From Plantago ovata (Eukaryota > Streptophyta > Magnoliopsida > Lamiales > Plantaginaceae), in contig CM051455.1 in the NCBI GenBank assembly GCA_028274465.1, positions 113,869,547 through 113,933,546 of the forward strand: a stretch of DNA of 64,000 nt, in the 5' to 3' direction. A model generated the notes under the pieces. The model saw nothing but the letters and a program-made list of their open reading frames with translations, made no database searches and had not been told where the DNA came from. The translations under genes and the position numbers were made by a program. This document shows positions 10,282 to 22,988 of this stretch, one piece after another (the first letter of the stretch is position 1; each line of letters begins with the position of its first letter).

Positions 10282-12888
10282 CAAGTTTCCTAACAAATAC
10301 CCAGTTTGAAGGAATTTCTTGCTGAATGCATGTTTCAGCAATCATGTAGTGAACTATCATTTCTTTTTAGAAGAAATCAGTGGAAGGGACTTTATACATG
10401 TAAGCATACTTTGGCTTGCTGAATGCCTGTTTCAGCAATCTACCAAATGTATCCCTTACTATTGAGGTAGTTCAATCAATCCAAGGTTATACCTAAGCAT
10501 TGCGAACCTATTATCTGGTAGGGGCTTGGTAAATATGTCAGCAAGTTGATCATCAATACCTACTTTCACAACCTCAATGTCTCCTTTTTCCACATGATCT
10601 CTAATGAAATGATGTCTATTATCAATGTGCTTTGTCCTTGAGTGGAACTTAGGATTTTGCGTGATAGCAATAGCACTTGTATTATCACAAAAGATTGGTG
10701 TTTTCTTTGCAGAAATACCATAATCTCTTAATTGTTGCTGAATCCATAGGATTTGAGCTGTGCAACAACCAGCCGCAATGTACTCAGATTCAGTAGATGA
10801 ATTGGCGACACAGTTTGCTTCTTGCTGAACCATGATATTAATCTAGTACCTAGAAACTGACAAGTTCCAAAAGTACTTTTTCTATCAAGAGTTGATCATC
10901 CATGATCAGCATCAGAATAATCAACCAATTCCAATCCAGAATCTTTAGGATACCATAATCCGACATTGATTGTACCTTTGACATATTTCAGTATCTTAAG
11001 TGCTTTTTTGTAGTGTGATTCTCTTGGATCAGATTGGAATCTTGCACACACACAAACAACATACTGAATGTCAGGTCTACTTGCTATTGAACACAACAAA
11101 GAACCAATGAGCTTCCTATACTTGTGTTCATCAACACTCGTATCTTCTTTAGTATAGCCCAATTTGGTACCAACGCTCATAGGGATCTTTTCAGGTTTTT
11201 CTTCCTCTTTGATCTTGAACTTTATGAGCATTTCCTTTGCATACTTTGCTTGATTTATGAATATTCCATCTTTGAGTTGCTTGACTTGCAATCCTAGGAA
11301 ATAATTCAATTTACCCATCATACTCATTTCAAACTTGTTTGTCATGAGTTTGGCAAAATCATCACAAAGTTGCTTGTCCTTAGATCCAAATATTATGTCA
11401 TCCACATAAATCTGGACTAAGAGTATTTTACCATCATGGTTCATGGTAAATAAAGTTTTGTCAACTTCACCTTTCTTGAAACCATTGTCCAGCAAGAACT
11501 TGGCTAAGGTATCATACCAAGCTCTTGGTGCTTGCTTTAGACCATATACAGCTTTCTGAAGCTTGTATACCATGTTGGTTTCTGAGGGAAGTTCAAAGCC
11601 AGGGGGTTGTTCCAAGTAGACTTCTTCAGCAAGTTCACCATTTAAGAATGCACTTTTAACATCCATTTGATAAACAATGAAGTCATTGTGAGCAGCAAAG
11701 GCTAAGAAAAACCTAATTGCATCCAATCTTGTAACTGGAGCATAAGACTCATCATAATCCAATCCTTCAGTCTGACAGTAACCTTGAGCAACTAAACGTG
11801 CTTTGTTCCTTGTTACTTCTCCAGACTCACTCAGCTTGTTTTTGAACACCCACTTTGTACCAATTGCTTTCTTTCCTTCAGCAAGGGGTACAAGTTTCCA
11901 GACTTTGTTCCTTTCAAATTGATCCAGTTCTTCTTGCATTGCCTTGATCCATTCAGAATGCTTTAAATCTTCTTCTATGGTCTTGGGTTCAATTTCTGAA
12001 ACAAAGTAAGAGAACAAAGCTTCTACTTCTATGACATTTGCTTCTTCAGCAAGTTCTTGATTAGTAGATACTTTGGATCTAGTCACTTGGCGTTTGTCAA
12101 TATCACCAATCATATCCGTAGAGGGATGATCTCTAATCCATTTATTAACAGGTTTTCTGCTCTTTGGATCTGGATAAGTTTGCTCTTCAGCATGTGACTC
12201 TTCAGTATGTACTTGCTCAGTACTACTGGTATTTTGTTGTGTCTCTGCTAAGATTGGTTCATCAGCCACTGCTTGTTCAACATTGCTGGTTTGAGGTAAC
12301 ACGTCAGCAGGCACAGGAAGTTGCATACTTTCAGCAACATCCGGAGCAACTGCGTCTTTTGCTGGAAATTCGTTCTCATGAACTATATTTATCTTGTCAT
12401 GACTCGGGGGAGGAGAGTCATTGTCAGAATCATCATTTAGTTCAATTGATTTGACTTGCCTAGCATCAGATTCAGTTCTTTGCTCGTGTATGAGTAACTA
12501 CTTCATACAATCTGATATTTCTTCTTCAGCAGGAACTCCTTGTGACTTTTCATAGAATACAACATGCACTAATTCTTCGATCTTTTGTGCCTTTTTGTTG
12601 TAAACTCTATAAGCTTTACTATGCAAGGAGTAACCAAGAAATATTGTTTCGTCTGCCTTTGGTTGAAATGTTCTTAAGTATTCTCTACCATTGTTAAGAA
12701 CAAAGCATTTGCAACCAAATACTCTTAGATGGGTGATGTTAGGATGTCTTCCAACAAATAACTCATAGGGAGTTTTGTTGTAATCCTTAGTTATCAAACA
12801 TCTATTTTGAGTATAGCAGGCGGTATTAATCGCTTCAACCCAATAAGCTTCACTTATTTCAGTGTCAGCAAGCATTGTTCTGGCTGCT
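10282..12888 (-). mobile_element. SIRE-like Copia copy S1, pol 3' part (unit 1)
   Basis: Minus-strand fragment running from the integrase C-terminus (cut at 12888 by the G1 insertion) through RT and RNase H to about 180 bp past the pol stop, where Copia-A interrupts it. The first part of S1 continues at 28774-29797. Confidence 0.93.
10459..12887 (-). pseudogene. S1 integrase end, RT and RNase H (unit 1, broken)
   Basis: Reading leftward: integrase C-terminal region (AYWVEAINTACYTQNR, HLRVFGCKCFVLNN), acidic linker, RT ([50 protein letters not shown]) and RNase H ([33 protein letters not shown]), ending PQ-stop. Lesions relative to S2/S3: an AAG-to-TAG nonsense near 12498, a GGA-to-TGA nonsense at 10896-10898 (after YSDADHG), and one base lost near 10820 in the KKQTCVANS block. 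The same lesions occur in unit 2. Confidence 0.93.
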
Positions 12889-14135
12889 TGATGAACGTGT
12901 CAGATTCAATCAAATAAATTTGTAATTAGCCAAAGGCAATCCACAACTACAACGAAAACCGTAGTGTAGCAGTAGAATGACTCGAGTGTCATTCTCTCAG
13001 GACTATAACTAGCTTTATCTATTTAACAAGAGAATATAAAACAGCAGACAGATAGCAATAGGGGGTTTCTAGCAGATAATGGAGATTGGTGATAGTATGG
13101 TCCTTCTTAACATAATGGGTCGATAATCATGCATAAATTCCTCGGTCTTGCATAGAGATCTTTGAATCAATCTAGTGTCCTGTTGCAAGTATTAAGCACT
13201 ACGAAGATAATTTGGTCTGACTAGTCAATCACGATTGTCCTAATGTGTTCCGTAATTATTCAACACTACGAAGATAATTGGTCTGATGGTCGACTAGTGT
13301 CCAATTGTGCATAATGATCAATACAACATACGAGAATTTTTGTTACAACTGATCAACGAAATAAAGCAATGACACGGAGTATAATGCGCGATATAGCCAT
13401 TAGCATGATTATCTTCCCTCGCTAAGAATTCACATACTACCACCAATGATAAGATTAGCTACTCATAATAGGCATGCTATCAATAGAAATCATAGAAGAA
13501 AACATATTGAAAGAAGATAAAATAAGTAGAATAAAACTGTAAGATACAAAGTTACCGAAGGTTGTCAATCTCCGGATGATTGCGGTCCTACGAGCTCCAA
13601 ACTGCTATGAAAAAGTATCCCCTAAGCTACGGAACTCCCAGGACAGGCCCCGAGAAGTTCCTACCTAAAACTATAGAGAGGTGAGAAAGTAGGCTTGGAA
13701 AGATATGATTTTCGGAGAGAAAACTGAGCACTATATATAGGCCCGAAAAAACTCCGGGGCGGTTCGTCCCGTGCTGCGGCGGTTCGCCCCCCAGTAATTT
13801 TGCGGAATTTCCGCGGTTTTGGATTTCTTCACCTTTTCGGACTCGGTTTATGACTTCTAGTAGCCTTCTAACCTCCAGATTCGGCCCCTAGACTTCAAAT
13901 CCTATCCGGAAACATTCAGATACTCCAAATAGGCTTCTGGAACACCAATTCCTTTTCAACTTCAATATAATTGCCCAGAAATCTCCGAATTTCAACAAAA
14001 ACCTGTAAAATAAAATCTAAAGGGAAACGTGACACTATTCTAATAAAATGTACTAAAATATAGCTAAATTAACATAGAGGATAGCTACAATAGGTGAAAA
14101 AGACTCGAATGAAAGTGTAAAATACACATTCATCA
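12889..14135 (-). repeat. Gypsy G1 3' LTR (unit 1 copy)
   Basis: 1247 bp with TGATGAA...TTCATCA ends. It is preceded by CTGCT (12884-12888), the target duplication of G1. It contains a TATA box (CTATATATAG near 13730) next to GC-rich palindromic words (GGGGCGGTTCGTCCC, 13755-13795). Confidence 0.92.
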
Positions 14136-15752
14136 AACTCCCCAAACCGAACCTTTGCTTGTCCTCAAGCAACTAAGCTAGACTCTAATACAAAAAACAT
14201 GCAAAACTCAAAAATGGAGTTTCATGCCAAATAAAACGAACTAATCTACTGAATCTATCAAATAAAATATGAACAAAAACCATATAAATCAAAGCATGAA
14301 TATAGGTTGAAGAATACCTCGATTGACTTATACACATCCACATAAGCACTTATGTCAAGACAAGATAGTCTCTCGTAACATTCTCTACCTGGACCTAGTC
14401 AGTGACGACGTAATGAAGCATGCTAAGATACGAATGGTTGCCCCGTGCCTATGAAACTGAGGACTTACTGCTGTTCCACCATGTTAAGACTTTTCCTCAA
14501 AAGAGGTCGAACCAGTATTGGCTCTCATCAAACGAAGGAGGGTTCCCTATAAAAGATAACACTCCCCTATTCTACCCATCTCTCAAGTAAAGTCTTAAGC
14601 TATTCACCACTTCCTGAATGGTAGGACGAGGGTGGTCTAGAACAGATGACACTCAAGACAAAAAAGATAAAAAATAGAAAAACACGATTATGATCAGTAC
14701 GAAAATGGAAAAGACTCAAAACTTTGCTAAACTGCTTTTGGCTTTCTTTTTTGGACCCTTCTTTGCTCTTTTGGGGTCTTCTCTTTTCCTCTTTTTTTCT
14801 TTCCAGATTTTTTTCTTTTTTTTTTCTTTTCTCTTTTTTTCTGGAATTTTTTTTTTCGATTTTTCTAGCCAGCAGTAGCATAACAAAGGGAGAAACAAAA
14901 TGACTCACACGACTTCCCCAAATCTATTCGGAAGAATAGGTTGGAGTACAAAATTTACGGAAAATGAAAAATAAACTCACGATACGAAAATGAAAAACAG
15001 AAACAAGTCTATGATGGTGTAACCCCCTCCCCAAACCTATTCGGAATAATAGGTTATAAACAAAGGATCACACAACCTCACACTACCTCCTTCCTAGGCA
15101 TTTAGCAATCTCAAAGCATGGTGAAGACTTGTTGCCTCTTAGGTACATAATTACTCGGGAAAACAACCATAAGACCCGAACATGCATCATCCTATTATAA
15201 AGGCCTTCGTGAACCACAGTAGAGAAAACACCACTAAGTGATGTCGAGACTACCATGCTTAACTAAGTGCAATACATAAATATGACAAGCCAAGCGAGAA
15301 AAACCTCAAACAAATTCATGGAGATGAAGCATACGATTAATGCCATAGCTAGTTGATATACCCAATAAAAAAGTTCAAAAAATTCGGAAATAAACTCCAT
15401 ATAAAACATGCAAAACTATCCTAGGATGAATGTAGTGAAATGCAACCTAAAAAATCTAAGAAAGCAGTAAACGTGCAAATGCAAATGCAGACAGATAAAG
15501 CATGCGAGGTACTATACTCATCCTACCAATGTCAAGCTCCAAACTAACAACATCAGATCACTTAAATCCCATCCCCCCTCATGAAATTAACGCTAGTCCC
15601 TAGATGTTACCCCATGGTTTGGCCTCGGTCGGCTGAGTATGCTGCTTATGAGTTATTGGGCCTCCTCTGTGAGTTTTATAGGGTGTCATCAGGTCTTCAG
15701 GTAGGCGTGGTAGTTTCAATTATGGGCCGGATAGGAACAACTCCTCTATCAG
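14136..15752 (-). other. G1 3' untranslated region (unit 1 copy)
   Basis: Non-coding region between ORF2 and the LTR. From the LTR outward: polypurine tract (minus GTTTGGGGAGTT, about 14136-14148), a 130-base oligo-T/oligo-A tract (14736-14870), twin hairpins (14921-14942 and 15034-15055), then conserved filler. Lysine-rich open frames at 14600-14908 and 14716-14898 merely reflect the A-rich tract. It is cut at 15752 by the duplication breakpoint. Confidence 0.85.
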
Positions 15753-16275
15753 GAACAACTATCCGGTTCCCATAGACAATTCGGTGTAGAATATACATCG
15801 ATGGGAGTTTCCGGTGGGTACTTCCATTGTTCGGTAATAACCCTTCGAACAACTATGCGGAGTTATGGGAACGTTTCTTGATTGTCCAACAATCTGTTCC
15901 GTGGCCGTGGGATCGGCTCACACTTGCTCTAACAAGTATAACCTCCACGCATACTAGTCTCAGCTGGTTCATTCAGACCCCTACATCCGAGATGAACCTC
16001 GACTAGGGAGAGTTTGGGATAGATGATAACTCACATAGCTCCCACTATCTGTGTGATCGGTCATCTATCCGAGGGGACATGTTTAATATCGATACAGACA
16101 GGAATAGAGATATGACATGCTGTATGCCTGGTGTAATATAATATGAAAACGATACTCAATAGTCAAACAACAAACATATATTATATTACGTTGACCTGTG
16201 TAATAGTACATATATGCCCTTAATAAGGGTTGCATGCCCTTAATAAAGACTGTCTCTAGGACATATACACTATCA

Positions 16276-18882
16276 CAAGTTTCCTAACAAATACCCTGTT
16301 TGAAGGAATTTCTTGCTGAATGCATGTTTCAGCAATCATGTAGTGAACTATCATTTCTTTTTAGAAGAAATCAGTGGAAGGGACTTTATACATGTAAGCA
16401 TACTTTGGCTTGCTGAATGCCTGTTTCAGCAATCTACCAAATGTATCCCTTACTATTGAGGTAGTTCAATCAATCCAAGGTTATACCTAAGCATTGCGAA
16501 CCTATTATCTGGTAGGGGCTTGGTAAATATGTCAGCAAGTTGATCATCAATACCTACTTTCACAACCTCAATGTCTCCTTTTTCCACATGATCTCTAATG
16601 AAATGATGTCTATTATCAATGTGCTTTGTCCTTGAGTGGAACTTAGGATTTTGCGTGATAGCAATAGCACTTGTATTATCACAAAAGATTGGTGTTTTCT
16701 TTGCAAAAATACCATAATCTCTTAATTGTTGCTGAATCCATAGGATTTGAGCTGTGCAACAACCAGCCGCAATGTACTCAGATTCAGTAGATGAATTGGC
16801 GACACAGTTTGCTTCTTGCTGAACCATGATATTAATCTAGTACCTAGAAACTGACAAGTTCCAAAAGTACTTTTTCTATCAAGAGTTGATCATCCATGAT
16901 CAGCATCAGAATAATCAACCAATTCCAATCCAGAATCTTTAGGATACCATAATCCGACATTGATTGTACCTTTGACATATTTCAGTATCTTAAGTGCTTT
17001 TTTGTAGTGTGATTCTCTTGGATCAGATTGGAATCTTGCACACACACAAACAACATACTGAATGTCAGGTCTACTTGCTATTGAACACAACAAAGAACCA
17101 ATGAGCTTCCTATACTTGTGTTCATCAACACTCGTATCTTCTTTAGTATAGCCCAATTTGGTACCAACGCTCATAGGGATCTTTTCAGGTTTTTCTTCCT
17201 CTTTGATCTTGAACTTTATGAGCATTTCCTTTGCATACTTTGCTTGATTTATGAATATTCCATCTTTGAGTTGCTTGACTTGCAATCCTAGGAAATAATT
17301 CAATTTACCCATCATACTCATTTCAAACTTGTTTGTCATGAGTTTGGCAAAATCATCACAAAGTTGCTTGTCCTTAGATCCAAATATTATGTCATCCACA
17401 TAAATCTGGACTAAGAGTATTTTACCATCATGGTTCATGGTAAATAAAGTTTTGTCAACTTCACCTTTCTTGAAACCATTGTCCAGCAAGAACTTGGCTA
17501 AGGTATCATACCAAGCTCTTGGTGCTTGCTTTAGACCATATACAGCTTTCTGAAGCTTGTATACCATGTTGGTTTCTGAGGGAAGTTCAAAGCCAGGGGG
17601 TTGTTCCAAGTAGACTTCTTCAGCAAGTTCACCATTTAAGAATGCACTTTTAACATCCATTTGATAAACAATGAAGTCATTGTGAGCAGCAAAGGCTAAG
17701 AAAAACCTAATTGCATCCAATCTTGTAACTGGAGCATAAGACTCATCATAATCCAATCCTTCAGTCTGACAGTAACCTTGAGCAACTAAACGTGCTTTGT
17801 TCCTTGTTACTTCTCCAGACTCACTCAGCTTGTTTTTGAACACCCACTTTGTACCAATTGCTTTCTTTCCTTCAGCAAGGGGTACAAGTTTCCAGACTTT
17901 GTTCCTTTCAAATTGATCCAGTTCTTCTTGCATTGCCTTGATCCATTCAGAATGCTTTAAATCTTCTTCTATGGTCTTGGGTTCAATTTCTGAAACAAAG
18001 TAAGAGAACAAAGCTTCTACTTCTATGACATTTGCTTCTTCAGCAAGTTCTTGATTAGTAGATACTTTGGATCTAGTCACTTGGCGTTTGTCAATATCAC
18101 CAATCATATCCGTAGAGGGATGATCTCTAATCCATTTATTAACAGGTTTTCTGCTCTTTGGATCTGGATAAGTTTGCTCTTCAGCATGTGACTCTTCAGT
18201 ATGTACTTGCTCAGTACTACTGGTATTTTGTTGTGTCTCTGCTAAGATTGGTTCATCAGCCACTGCTTGTTCAACATTGCTGGTTTGAGGTAACACGTCA
18301 GCAGGCACAGGAAGTTGCATACTTTCAGCAACATCCGGAGCAACTGCGTCTTTTGCTGGAAATTCGTTCTCATGAACTATATTTATCTTGTCATGACTCG
18401 GGGGAGGAGAGTCATTGTCAGAATCATCATTTAGTTCAATTGATTTGACTTGCCTAGCATCAGATTCAGTTCTTTGCTCGTGTATGAGTAACTACTTCAT
18501 ACAATCTGATATTTCTTCTTCAGCAGGAACTCCTTGTGACTTTTCATAGAATACAACATGCACTAATTCTTCGATCTTTTGTGCCTTTTTGTTGTAAACT
18601 CTATAAGCTTTACTATGCAAGGAGTAACCAAGAAATATTGTTTCGTCTGCCTTTGGTTGAAATGTTCTTAAGTATTCTCTACCATTGTTAAGAACAAAGC
18701 ATTTGCAACCAAATACTCTTAGATGGGTGATGTTAGGATGTCTTCCAACAAATAACTCATAGGGAGTTTTGTTGTAATCCTTAGTTATCAAACATCTATT
18801 TTGAGTATAGCAGGCGGTATTAATCGCTTCAACCCAATAAGCTTCACTTATTTCAGTGTCAGCAAGCATTGTTCTGGCTGCT
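16276..18882 (-). mobile_element. SIRE-like Copia copy S1, pol 3' part (unit 2)
   Basis: Second copy of the fragment at 10282-12888, made by the tandem duplication. Its right end (CTGCT, 18878-18882) is the left target duplication of the intact G1 insertion. Confidence 0.93.
16453..18881 (-). pseudogene. S1 integrase end, RT and RNase H (unit 2, broken)
   Basis: Same domains and the same three lesions as unit 1 (nonsense at 18492-18494 and 16890-16892, one-base loss near 16814). One protein difference in the RNase H part is visible: FAKKTPIFCDN here against SAKKTPIFCDN in unit 1. Shared lesions mean S1 was already dead when the unit was duplicated. Confidence 0.93.
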
Positions 18883-20130
18883 TGATGAACGTGTCAGATT
18901 CAATCAAATAAATTTGTAATTAGCCAAAGGCAATCCACAACTACAACGAAAACCGTAGTGTAGCAGTAGAATGACTCGAGTGTCATTCTCTCAGGACTAT
19001 AACTAGCTTTATCTATTTAACAAGAGAATATAAAACAGCAGACAGATAGCAATAGGGGGTTTCTAGCAGATAATGGAGATTGGTGATAGTATGGTCCTTC
19101 TTAACATAATGGGTCGATAATCATGCATAAATTCCTCGGTCTTGCATAGAGATCTTTGAATCAATCTAGTGTCCTGTTGCAAGTATTAAGCACTACGAAG
19201 ATAATTTGGTCTGACTAGTCAATCACGATTGTCCTAATGTGTTCCGTAATTATTCAACACTACGAAGATAATTGGTCTGATGGTCGACTAGTGTCCAATT
19301 GTGCATAATGATCAATACAACATACGAGAATTTTTGTTACAACTGATCAACGAAATAAAGCAATGACACGGAGTATAATGCGTGATATAGCCATTAGCAT
19401 GATTATCTTCCCTCGCTAAGAATTCACATACTACCACCAATGATAAGATTAGCTACTCATAATAGGCATGCAATCAATAGAAATCATAGAAGAAAACATA
19501 TTGAAAGAAGATAAAATAAGTAGAATAAAACTGTAAGATACAAAGTTACCGAAGGTTGTCAATCTCCGGATGATTGCGGTCCTACGAGCTCCAAACTGCT
19601 ATGAAAAAGTATCCCCTAAGCTACGGAACTCCCAGGACAGGCCCCGAGAAGTTCCTACCTAAAACTATAGAGAGAGGTGAGAAAGTAGGCTTGGAAAGAT
19701 ATGATTTTCGGAGAGAAAACTGAGCACTATATATAGGCCCGAAAAAACTCCGGGGCGGTTCGTCCCGTGCTGCGGCGGTTCGCCCCCAGTAATTTCGCGG
19801 AATTTCCGCGGTTTTGGATTTCTTCACCTTTTCGGACTCGGTTTATGACTTCTAGTAGCCTTCTAACCTCCAGATTCGGCCCCTAGACTTCAAATCCTAT
19901 CCGGAAACATTCAGATACTCCAAATAGGCTTCTGGAACACCAATTCCTTTTCAACTTCAATATAATTGCCCAGAAATCTCCGAATTTCAACAAAAACCTG
20001 TAAAATAAAATCTAAAGGGAAACGTGACACTATTCTAATAAAATGTACTAAAATATAGCTAAATTAACATAGAGGATAGCTACAATAGGTGAAAAAGACT
20101 CGAATGAAAGTGTAAAATACACATTCATCA
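18883..20130 (-). repeat. G1 3' LTR (unit 2 copy)
   Basis: 1248 bp, nearly identical to the 5' LTR at 27515-28773, which suggests a young insertion. TATA box near 19726 beside GC-rich palindromic words (19750-19790). The frame at 19621-19827 is chance. Confidence 0.93.
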
Positions 20131-21640
20131 AACTCCCCAAACCGAACCTTTGCTTGTCCTCAAGCAACTAAGCTAGACTCTAATACAAAAACATGCAAAA
20201 CTCAAAAATGGAGTTTCATGCCAAATAAAACGAACTAATCTACTGAATCTATCAAATAAAATATGAACAAAAACCATATAAATCAAAGCATGAATATAGG
20301 TTGAAGAATACCTCGATTGACTTATACACATCCACATAAGCACTTATGTCAAGACAAGATAGTCTCTCGTAACATTCTCTACCTGGACCTAGTCAGTGAC
20401 GACGTAATGAAGCATGCTAAGATACGAATGGTTTCCCCGTGCCTATGAAACTGAGGACTTACTGCTGTTCCACCATGTTAAGACTTTTCCTCAAAAGAGG
20501 TCGAACCAGTATTGGCTCTCATCAAACGAAGGAGGGTTCCCTATAAAAGATAACACTCCCCTATTCTACCCATCTCTCAAGTAAAGTCTTAAGCTATTCA
20601 CCACTTCCTGAATGGCAGGACGAGGGTGGTCTAGAACAGATGACACTCAAGACAAAAAAGATAAAAAATAGAAAAACACGATTATGATCAGTACGAAAAA
20701 TGGAAAAGACTCAAAACTTTGCTAAACTGCTTTTGGCTTTCTTTTTTGGACCCTTCTTTGCTCTTTTGGGGTCTTCTCTTTTCCTCTTTTTTTCTTTCCA
20801 GATTTTTTTCTTTTTTTTTTTCTTTTCTCTTTTTTTCTGGAATTTTTTTTTTCGATTTTTCTAGCCAGCAGTAGCATAACAAAGGGAGAAACAAAATGAC
20901 TCACACGACTTCCCCAAATCTATTCGGAAGAATAGGTTGGAGTACAAAATTTACGGAAAATGAAAAATAAACTCACGATACGAAAATGAAAAACAGAAAC
21001 AAGTCTATGATGGTGTAACCCCCTCCCCAAACCTATTCGGAATAATAGGTTATAAACAAAGGATCACACAACCTCACACTACCTCCTTCCTAGGCATTTA
21101 GCAATCTCAAAGCATGGTGAAGACTTGTTGCCTCTTAGGTACATAATTACTCGGGAAAACAACCATAAGACCCTAACATGCATCATCCTATTATAAAGGC
21201 CTTCGTGAACCACAGTAGAGAAAACACCACTAAGTGATGTCGAGACTACCATGCTTAACTAAGTGCAATACATAAATATGACAAGCCAAGCGAGAAAAAC
21301 CTCAAACAAATTCATGGAGATGAAGCATACGATTAATGCCATAGCTAGTTGATCTACCCAATAAAAAAGTTCAAAAAATTCGGAAATAAACTCCATATAA
21401 AACATGCAAAACTATCCTAGGATGAATGTAGTGAAATGCAACCTAAAAAATCTAAGAAAGCAGTAAACGTGCAAATGCAAATGCAGACAGATAAAGCATG
21501 CGAGGTACTATACTCATCCTACCAATGTCAAGCTCCAAACTAACAACATCAGATCACTTAAATCCCATCCCCCCTCATGAAATTAACGCTAGTCCCTAGA
21601 TGTTACCCCATGGTTTAGCCTCGGTCGGCTGAGTATGCTG
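20131..21640 (-). other. G1 3' untranslated region (unit 2 copy)
   Basis: Polypurine tract next to the LTR, the oligo-T tract (about 20737-20865), twin hairpins (about 20920-20941 and 21032-21053) and filler as in unit 1. No coding sequence. Confidence 0.85.
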
Positions 21641-21692
21641 CTTATGAGTTATTGGGCCTCCTCTGTGAGTTTTATAGGGTGTCATCAGGTCT

Positions 21693-22447
21693 TCAGGTAG
21701 GCGTGGTAGTTTCAATTATGGGCCGGATAGGAACAACTCCTCTATCAGTATCATCATTGCCCGTATGGCCTTCATTGTCACTACTATCACGCACATCCTC
21801 ACTAGTAGAGTTGTAGTGGCAGGTAGAATTCTCAAGATTAGCCGCCGCTGTTATGGAATTCTCCATCCTGTAGCCCTCCAATAGGATGTGAACTGTTGAA
21901 GGGGAAAGGGCAGTGGTATCAGGACCTCCCCCTCCAACGTTTTACACCACGAGAAGGTTTCAGTAAGCTGCTCGGATACTCAGAAGTCTTCTACCTTTTT
22001 CTCCAATTTCGACCACATTCTCCACTATTGCTCCGATCGATGTAAATATGATACTCACTTTAGAGGCAGGCAAAGGGCTCCCCAACGAGGGACTGTGTAC
22101 CCATGTCATTATGTTTTGGAACCAAGCTAGCGCTTCGGAACCTTCTAGCAACTGCGAACTCAAGATCAAATCCGTCGCTGCGAGAATGTCCCGGTGCCTT
22201 CCAGTTCACACGAACTTTGCAGTCCTTGTGATGGAGTGTTGATGTAGTAATGGTTTCTGTCCCTTCGGTGGTGCATGAATAGGCATAGGAGTCCTTACTC
22301 CAGGTGTACTCTAGCTCCTCCTCTTGGATAATCCACGACGTTGTTGCAAAACTCCTTGGCTCGAACGTACATCTAGCGAGATCACCTTCCTTGACATGGT
22401 TCTTCACAACAATCATAAGGGAATGCTCCCTTCCCTTGGTATGGTAC
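21693..22447 (-). pseudogene. G1 ORF2-slot coding remnant, unrelated to ORF2 of G4/G5
   Basis: Directly after the leader intron the family start context CACCATGG is replaced by TACCATACC, so no start codon is at the usual place. The frame that follows is open down to 22060 (words GDLARCTFEPRSFATT, DSYAYSCTTEGTETIT, CKVRVNWKAPGHSRSDG) and shows no resemblance to the plant-transposon-domain ORF2 of G4 and G5. After frame breaks, a tail at 21693-21881 (TSEDVRDSSDNEGHTGN ... IIETTTPT) ends it. The same tail type occurs at 51634-51715. I do not recognise the protein. It may be captured host sequence or a diverged alternative ORF2. Confidence 0.5.
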
Positions 22448-22988
22448 CTACAAACAGCGATTAGCACCTCGTATGACACAAAACAGACTCAAATATATGC
22501 TAGTGCAAGAGCGAAATAATCAAGTGAGAAAATCAACAATCAAGCTACCCAAACCGTAATGTCTAGCCTAGCTTCTTCATCATGCAACATACCAATGTAA
22601 CTACTACATGCAATACATCACATCATGCTCTTACTAGACAACCAATATCCTCGATAACAAGGCTCAATTCATACCATAGCAGCGCAAAAATTCTACCATC
22701 ATAAATCCTCATACTCAACTATTAAGCACTCTAATGTCAAATCCACCAACATTACATCAATAAACACAATCATATGCAAGAATCAGAGATAAAGTCATAT
22801 TGCAGAACAAGATATATCATCTAGTAGCAAAATACCCAAATCAACAATCCAAGCAAAATTGAGCATGCAATTGATAGTAAATAACATGTCTAATCACACA
22901 AACAACATACCCAAGCATTAAATAAGCATTATTGAAGCTCAAAATAGAAAACCCCCAAATTTGAAAATTAGGGTTCTAAGGATGATAC
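22448..22988 (-). other. G1 ORF2 leader intron
   Basis: Minus strand: donor CTGAG|GTATCATC at 22988, acceptor GTTTGTAG at 22448, 541 bp, AT-rich. Donor and acceptor contexts match those at 57164-57708 and 62905-63430 in other copies. It would join a short 5' leader to the ORF2 slot. Confidence 0.7.

Larger units (their letters stand above)
9761..15752. repeat. 6-kb tandem duplication, unit 1
   Basis: The unit begins inside the Copia-A LTR and ends in the G1 3' region. It is repeated at 15756-21748 with the same content and only scattered differences. Positions map with an offset of 5994-5996 over most of the length, drifting only at homopolymers. The unit holds 0.5 kb of Copia-A LTR, the S1 pol 3' piece, the G1 3' LTR and 1.6 kb of G1 3' region. 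Confidence 0.93.
15756..21748. repeat. 6-kb tandem duplication, unit 2
   Basis: Second unit. The junction reads CTATCAG|GAA|CAACTATCCGG: the left side is G1 sequence (compare 21742-21748) and the right side is Copia-A LTR (compare 9761), with about 3 extra bases. Unit 2 continues naturally into the rest of G1 at 21749, and unit 1 begins naturally within the intact LTR. Confidence 0.93.

Noticed and set aside
14600..14908. Lysine-rich open frames (also near 20688, 31490, 52553 and 60635)
   Set aside because: All five coincide with the A/T-rich tract of the Gypsy 3' region and differ by frame-shifting homopolymers.
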